Shown: positions 60,340-64,000 of the stretch, in pieces | Layout of the letters: each line of letters opens with the position of its first letter | How positions within the stretch are numbered: position 1 is the stretch's first letter | Assembly: GCA_018920185.1 (NCBI GenBank) | Contig: JAHLMT010000002.1 | Span: 62,001-126,000, forward strand | Source of the DNA: Candidatus Aenigmatarchaeota archaeon | Lineage (GTDB): Archaea; Aenigmatarchaeota; Aenigmatarchaeia; CG10238-14; SCSR01 | Reading direction: 5' to 3' | DNA length: 64,000 nucleotides | Translations under genes and position numbers: made by a program | Notes under the pieces: model-generated | Told to the model about the DNA's origin: nothing | Seen by the model: the letters and a program-made list of their open reading frames with translations, nothing else | Databases searched by the model: none

Positions 60340-60870
60340 TTATTGAAATATCCTCGCATATATGTATCTTCTACCGATAATATTTGCTAAACTTGTTCTT
60401 CCATGACCGTCTATTAAAAATCCAGTTCTCTCACCTTGGTAGTTAAGAAGAAAAATCCATATGGATGGTATCTCAAACCCTCTTTCGACATAAGACTTTA
60501 ATTCACTTTGAACATCTCCAAGATTTACTGGTGTAAAATCTTCATAATAATAACAGCTTTCACCTTGATAACAAGTTCCTTTAATCAATCCCAAAGGCAC
60601 TTTTTTGGGTGGTGGCAATCGTGTAAATCCACTATTGACCCCTTTGACAATTGATTCGGCATGGTCTGCTAAGTCCATAGAAAGTATGTTATTCAATTTT
60701 CTCTCTCTGGCTCTTCCCTGTTTTAATAATACAATCTCCTCCAGTAATGAGAACAAAATCATATATTTATCCAGATCTTTAAGGGGGTTGTAAGTCTTTC
60801 TTAATTCGGCATTTAGTTGTTGAAATTCTTTTTGAAGTCTTCTGATCCTTTTTTCTATTTCTTCTACCAT
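60340..60870 (-). CDS. ParB-like domain protein
   Basis: 176 residues. An N-terminal coiled coil (EEIEKRIRRLQKEFQQLNAELRK), a middle helical part, and a C-terminal ParB/sulfiredoxin-like motif TGFLIDGHGRTSLANIIGRRYI, similar to the DGHHR motif of ParB-like domains. No ParA gene is adjacent, so partition is not supported. Could be a small regulator or nuclease-like enzyme. A palindrome lies 54-70 nt upstream. Confidence 0.6.
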   Translation of the reverse strand: MVEEIEKRIRRLQKEFQQLNAELRKTYNPLKDLDKYMILFSLLEEIVLLKQGRARERKLNNILSMDLADHAESIVKGVNSGFTRLPPPKKVPLGLIKGTCYQGESCYYYEDFTPVNLGDVQSELKSYVERGFEIPSIWIFLLNYQGERTGFLIDGHGRTSLANIIGRRYIYARIFQ

Positions 60871-60923
60871 TAGAAAATATTGTTAATTAACTTTTATGAA
60901 ATTATCTTTTCTTGCCTTTCATT

Positions 60924-60940
60924 TATGTTTTGAAAACATA
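60924..60940. promoter_or_regulatory. Inverted repeat TATGTTTT-G-AAAACATA
   Basis: Perfect 8-bp arms around one base, in the 101-nt gap upstream of the ParB-like gene and after the thioredoxin-reductase-like gene. A candidate operator. Confidence 0.4.
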
Positions 60941-60971
60941 GTTCAATCTACTCCTTTTCTGAATCTTGATT

Positions 60972-62057
60972 CTACACAGTTTTTATAATTTCCTTCTTTT
61001 TGCTTTTTAACTTCGTTAAATACTCAGAAGCCGCAATAAATGCTTTTGCACCTTCACCAGCTGCAACTATCACTTGCTTTTCACTTATATCTGTACAATC
61101 GCCAGCAGCAAATATTCCAGAGACACTCGTGTGATTGTTTTTATCAATAACTATTTCATCTCTGTCATTTAATTTCAACAAACCTTTGACAAAATCTGTG
61201 CTAGGTTTATACCCAACGTTAATAAAAACACCGTCTACACTTATCTTTCGCTCTTTGCCATCTTGAGAAATTCTAATACCTTTAACAATTTGATCACCAA
61301 AAATTTCTAATGTTTTAGTTTTGGTCAGAATCTCAACTTTCGGATGATTTCTAACAAAATCTGTTGAAGGTCCCAACTGTTTTATCTCATCTGCAATTTC
61401 AATTAGATACACCTTTGATGCTATGTTGACTAACTGAGAGGCAGCATCTAACCCAGATCTACCACCGCCGATAACAGCAACAACTTTATCTTTGAATAAT
61501 GGTGCATCACAATGTGCACAAAATGATACTCCTCTTCCTATGTAATCAAGTTCTCCTGGGATGTTCAAAGTTTTGTTAACTCTTCCAGTTGCAATTATCA
61601 AAGCTTTTGAGAAATATGTAGAAGAATCTGTCAGCACATTAAAGCCTTCTTTTCCAGCTTCAATTTTATTAACGGTTTCATATTTAACTTCTATGTCAAA
61701 ACTTCTAAAATGTTCTTCAAATTTTTGTTCTAATTCAACACCTGTAATGTAGTGATAACCTAAGTAATTTTCTATTGGATATGTGTTGATTTTAGTCTGA
61801 CCACCGATGTCTTTACTTATAACACAAAAATCTAACCTCTGCCTTGCAGCATATATCCCAGCAGCTAATCCTGCAGGACCACAACCTATAATAATCAAAT
61901 CATATTTATCTTTCACAGGCTTACTCGTTATTTCCTTCTTTTGTAATTTTGTCTGTTCTAAACTTCCTAATGTTTTCCAGTATCTAAAAGCGAATTTCAT
62001 AAACTGGAAAAATAATTTAATTTTATACCCAAAAGTCTTTAACACCATATAAAACAT
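60972..62057 (-). CDS. Second thioredoxin reductase-like flavoprotein
   Basis: FAD motif DLIIIGCGPAGLAAGIYAARQ, redox site SFCAHCDAPLF (CAHC), NAD(P) motif VAVIGGGRSGLDAASQLV, and GIFAAGDCTDISEKQVIVAAGEG. 361 residues. The N-terminal ~50 residues, basic and aromatic (KLFFQFMKFAFRYWKTLG), are extra compared with TrxB and may be an amphipathic membrane-contact helix. Could reduce the Trx-like proteins of this region. Confidence 0.9.
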   Translation of the reverse strand: MFYMVLKTFGYKIKLFFQFMKFAFRYWKTLGSLEQTKLQKKEITSKPVKDKYDLIIIGCGPAGLAAGIYAARQRLDFCVISKDIGGQTKINTYPIENYLGYHYITGVELEQKFEEHFRSFDIEVKYETVNKIEAGKEGFNVLTDSSTYFSKALIIATGRVNKTLNIPGELDYIGRGVSFCAHCDAPLFKDKVVAVIGGGRSGLDAASQLVNIASKVYLIEIADEIKQLGPSTDFVRNHPKVEILTKTKTLEIFGDQIVKGIRISQDGKERKISVDGVFINVGYKPSTDFVKGLLKLNDRDEIVIDKNNHTSVSGIFAAGDCTDISEKQVIVAAGEGAKAFIAASEYLTKLKSKKKEIIKTV

Positions 62058-62073
62058 CGTTATTTTTGCTCAA

Positions 62074-62424
62074 TTAATTAAACCAATCCTTTAATTTCTT
62101 TAGTACTCCTCGTAAATAAAGCCAACGGCATTTCTCAATTTGTCCATCTTCAACAAAATCTCAAAGAGGTTCACAACTATAGAACGCAATAAACTGTCTA
62201 AAATCCCCAAATAGCCCTCAAGCTAAAACTACACAGATTAAGTAAAACAATCAAAGCTATAAATAAATCTATATCCCAACAATCGAGAGTAACTGAGTAG
62301 CAACTTGTATAGCACTAGTTAGTTATCTACTCTATCCAAGTGTTTTTACCTTGTAAAGCAAAAATGTCATGACCAGGAAATTCTCTGAAGATGGCTATCC
62401 TTAAAATCCATTCGATATTTTGGC
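62074..62424 (-). pseudogene. Decayed minus-strand gene
   Basis: Coding-like runs with stops and frame changes: near 62330-62424 ILRIAIFREFPGHDIFALQG ending at TAG, and near 62074-62210 FRQFIAFYSCEPL-stop-DFVEDGQIEKCRWLYLRGVL ending KLKDWFN. An in-frame TGA splits the second run. Family not recognised. The intervening DNA holds the imperfect hairpin GAGTAG...CTACTC. This covers the 390-nt gap before the Met-rich gene. Confidence 0.45.
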
Positions 62425-62447
62425 ATTATCTTTGTTTTACCATTACA

Positions 62448-62957
62448 CTATCTTCTCTTTTTAATTACAACTTTTCCTGTGAAAAGTAAAATTAAAACCA
62501 CAAATAGTACAATAGCTAAAATCCAACCAATTGCAGAAAAAATTAGAAGTGCGTTGTAACTTGTGTAACAAGCTGGATAATAGTTGCCCATCATCCTCGT
62601 CATCATAGGTATCATATACTTACCCATCATTCCCTGAAAGACGGTTTCACATCCCAACCAATTTTTTCCCATTGTAATGTGCATTTGTCTTAGACTCTCA
62701 GAGCCTTCACCACCCATCATAACATCCATCTGTTCATGTAATTCTTTATTACCTACCATTCTGTCCATTACAGCATCTCCCAATTCTTCAAATTCGTGTT
62801 CAGAAATTTTATTGCAATCTAAATCGCTCGCCCGGCTAACATTTTGATTCGATATCATATGATTCATTATATTATCAACAGATTCAATTTCCATGTGAGC
62901 ATATACAAAATTGACTAAGAATAGAATACTCGCAAATGTAATTAATATCTTTTTCAT
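62448..62957 (-). CDS. Secreted Met/His-rich membrane protein, probable copper handling
   Basis: 169 residues. Signal peptide 1-20 (KKILITFASILFLVNFVYA), then an extracytoplasmic domain packed with Met, His and Cys (IMNHMISNQN, MDVMMGGEG, GMMGKYMIPMMTRMMGNYYPAC), and a C-terminal membrane helix (IGWILAIVLFVVLILLF) with a basic tail. Met-rich patches suggest Cu(I)/Ag(I) binding. It is followed upstream by a Cys/His peptide and a MerT-like protein, which supports metal stress. Confidence 0.7.
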   Translation of the reverse strand: MKKILITFASILFLVNFVYAHMEIESVDNIMNHMISNQNVSRASDLDCNKISEHEFEELGDAVMDRMVGNKELHEQMDVMMGGEGSESLRQMHITMGKNWLGCETVFQGMMGKYMIPMMTRMMGNYYPACYTSYNALLIFSAIGWILAIVLFVVLILLFTGKVVIKKRR

Positions 62958-62985
62958 ACAATCAACTTTTGTTTTTTTTAACTAA

Positions 62986-63030
62986 TTATTGATGGTGTTT
63001 GCACTTTCTACTTCCGCAACATTTTGGCAT
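62986..63030 (-). CDS. 14-residue Cys/His-rich peptide
   Basis: MPKCCGSRKCKHHQ. Its ribosome binding site GGAGG is formed by the last codons of the upstream gene (GGA GGT TAG), 7 nt before the ATG, so it is translationally coupled. Three Cys and two His in 14 residues could bind one Cu(I) or Zn(II). Tiny, but the sequence and signals are unusually clean. Confidence 0.55.
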   Translation of the reverse strand: MPKCCGSRKCKHHQ

Positions 63031-63033
63031 ATA

Positions 63034-63705
63034 CTAACCTCCTAAACATTCCTTATATCTATCAGGATGATGACTCATGTGTTCTCTCCAAGCTCCATCT
63101 GTATATCCTGGTGGTGTTGTACATTTATCATTTAATTCAGTTGCAATAAATTTTCTATAACCAACATATTTCTTGTACCATTGATACACTAGGAACGAAA
63201 AAACTACAATTAACACTATAAGAACTACGCCAAAAGTAATCTGCAACAATACTTTTCTATCTATATTGAATTTTACTCTATTTTTCTTCGCAAGATTTAT
63301 CATACTAATTATACCTACTATGTTTGAAACTATACCAACTGCAAGTAAAACTGGTTGATACTGTAATAGAAATACACCAACAGCTGACACACCAAGAATA
63401 GGCATTACATCAGTTACATGATGAACACAGCATGCTACCATTGATGTCATGGATATACCTCCACATGCACCAGTTGTGCCTGTAGACATTTTCATAAAAT
63501 TTCTGATATAAATAAAAAGACCAACCTGAACTCCAAATCCAATTACAAGTGGAGTCATCAAGTACCAGAACTCTACGAATCTACCAATAGCATAATTCAA
63601 TCCTTGAAACAAACTAACAATTATCAAGTACAGAAAAATAAGCGATAAGCTTGATAAAATACCGTAAATAATAGACTTTCTCCAAATCTTAGTTTTTCTA
63701 ACCAT
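63034..63705 (-). CDS. MerT-like/copper-associated membrane protein
   Basis: 223 residues, five or six helices. The motif SMVACCVHHVTDVMPILGVSAVGVFLLQYQ has a Cys pair and two His in a helix, like heavy-metal transport proteins. The extracytoplasmic C-terminus reads KCTTPPGYTDGAWREHMSHHPDRYKECLGG. Family name uncertain; transport or sensing of Cu/Hg is inferred. Start ATG at 63705. Confidence 0.7.
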   Translation of the reverse strand: MVRKTKIWRKSIIYGILSSLSLIFLYLIIVSLFQGLNYAIGRFVEFWYLMTPLVIGFGVQVGLFIYIRNFMKMSTGTTGACGGISMTSMVACCVHHVTDVMPILGVSAVGVFLLQYQPVLLAVGIVSNIVGIISMINLAKKNRVKFNIDRKVLLQITFGVVLIVLIVVFSFLVYQWYKKYVGYRKFIATELNDKCTTPPGYTDGAWREHMSHHPDRYKECLGG

Positions 63706-63765
63706 TCTTACAACACTCTATCATAGCTTTTGCTATCTTTTTAAGTATCTGTTTAAATCTGAATC

Positions 63766-64000
63766 TCATCTATAAACACCTGACAATATCAAATAAACAA
63801 TCAAAACTCCAAAAAGAATTACCAACGGCTTTATTAAAAGTAAGTTCTTGTTTTCAGTAGTTTTAACTCTTCTTTCTAGAAAATACATAAATCCTACCAC
63901 CGAACCTCCCATAAGAATCGCAACAATACTCTGGGGAATGGCATATCCGATTAATTTCATCACCAACAAACCTGACCATGTTGAAACAATAGTTGCGCAA
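63766..64000 (-). CDS. Membrane protein, N-terminus beyond the window edge
   Basis: The track starts it at a TTG (63969), but the frame stays open to the edge and reads ATIVSTWSGLLVMKLIGYAIPQ, so the gene continues outside. Visible are two or more helices (IPQSIVAILMGGSVVGFMYFL; LLIKPLVILFGVLIVYLIL) with a basic loop between. Probably part of the metal-stress operon. Family not recognised. Confidence 0.6.
   Translation of the reverse strand, partial: CATIVSTWSGLLVMKLIGYAIPQSIVAILMGGSVVGFMYFLERRVKTTENKNLLLIKPLVILFGVLIVYLILSGVYR

Overview
The window is AT-rich archaeal DNA. Evidence: archaeal aIF2-alpha, Nop10, prefoldin beta, RNA polymerase subunit P, ribosomal proteins S19e and L37Ae, RNase P Rpp21, SepF, a TIP49-like ATPase and archaeal type IV pilins. 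TTTAAA-type TATA elements lie about 25 nt upstream of many start codons, which suggests leaderless mRNAs. A small-genome, DPANN-like, peptide-fermenting archaeon is my inference; nothing here fixes the phylum.

Layout. 0-7 kb: partial ArgRS, a pilin with a LamG domain, GlyRS, SepF, and a compact information-processing operon on the minus strand (UPF0147, prefoldin beta, RpoP, L37Ae, PDCD5, S19e, Rpp21). 7-8.4 kb: two tRNA-Pro genes (UGG and GGG) that share an extra segment in the D-loop and carry further inserts, with a decayed gene between them. 8.3-15 kb: HerA-like ATPase, a frameshifted gene, GTPBP1-like GTPase, ZIP transporter, aIF2-alpha, Nop10, PAC2, S2. 15-23 kb: NrdR and two class II ribonucleotide reductases, the first split by a 463-residue LAGLIDADG intein, plus a VIT-like transporter. 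23-29.3 kb: pyruvate/2-oxoacid dehydrogenase E1-alpha, E1-beta and E2, a lipoate-ligase-like protein with altered motifs, a C39-like cysteine peptidase and a solitary Cas2/PaaX-like protein facing a 20-bp perfect palindrome. 29-36.5 kb: CapA-like protein, zinc-ribbon/Hsp20 protein, TIP49, divergent ADP-forming acetyl-CoA synthetase subunits, glutamate dehydrogenase. 36.7-41 kb: an island of unrecognised genes around an M48 peptidase. 41-43.3 kb: a redox/metal island (thioredoxin reductase, glutaredoxin-like protein, HxlR regulator, CDGSH protein, small Cys-rich proteins) with clear operator-like palindromes. 43.3-53 kb: MgtC, class III aminotransferase, M42 peptidase, a Lys/Ser/Gln microprotein, MarC, the cPGS-like/carbamate kinase/ornithine carbamoyltransferase operon, a second LamG pilin, aldehyde dehydrogenase and a methyltransferase. 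53-64 kb: acylphosphatase, a secreted TIM-barrel-like protein with duplicated Cys motifs, several tiny membrane proteins, SufT-like protein, a stand-alone ATP-cone, then a disulfide/metal region (VKOR-thioredoxin, DsbD-like, DoxX, C2H2-TM-thioredoxin fusion, second thioredoxin-reductase-like enzyme, Met-rich protein, MerT-like membrane protein and a 14-residue Cys/His peptide).

How the genes fit together (inference): M42 peptidase, aminotransferase, glutamate dehydrogenase, the 2-oxoacid dehydrogenase complex and AcdA/AcdB would turn peptides into acids with ATP made at the acyl-CoA step. Carbamate kinase plus the carbamoyltransferase could yield more ATP. The many thioredoxin-fold proteins and small metal-binding peptides suggest much effort on extracytoplasmic disulfides and on metal stress.

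No rRNA, CRISPR array or insertion sequence was seen. The most unusual items are the tRNA-Pro pair, the mosaic pilin pair, the C2H2-TM-thioredoxin fusion, the coupled Cys/His micropeptide and the set of perfect palindromes at promoters.
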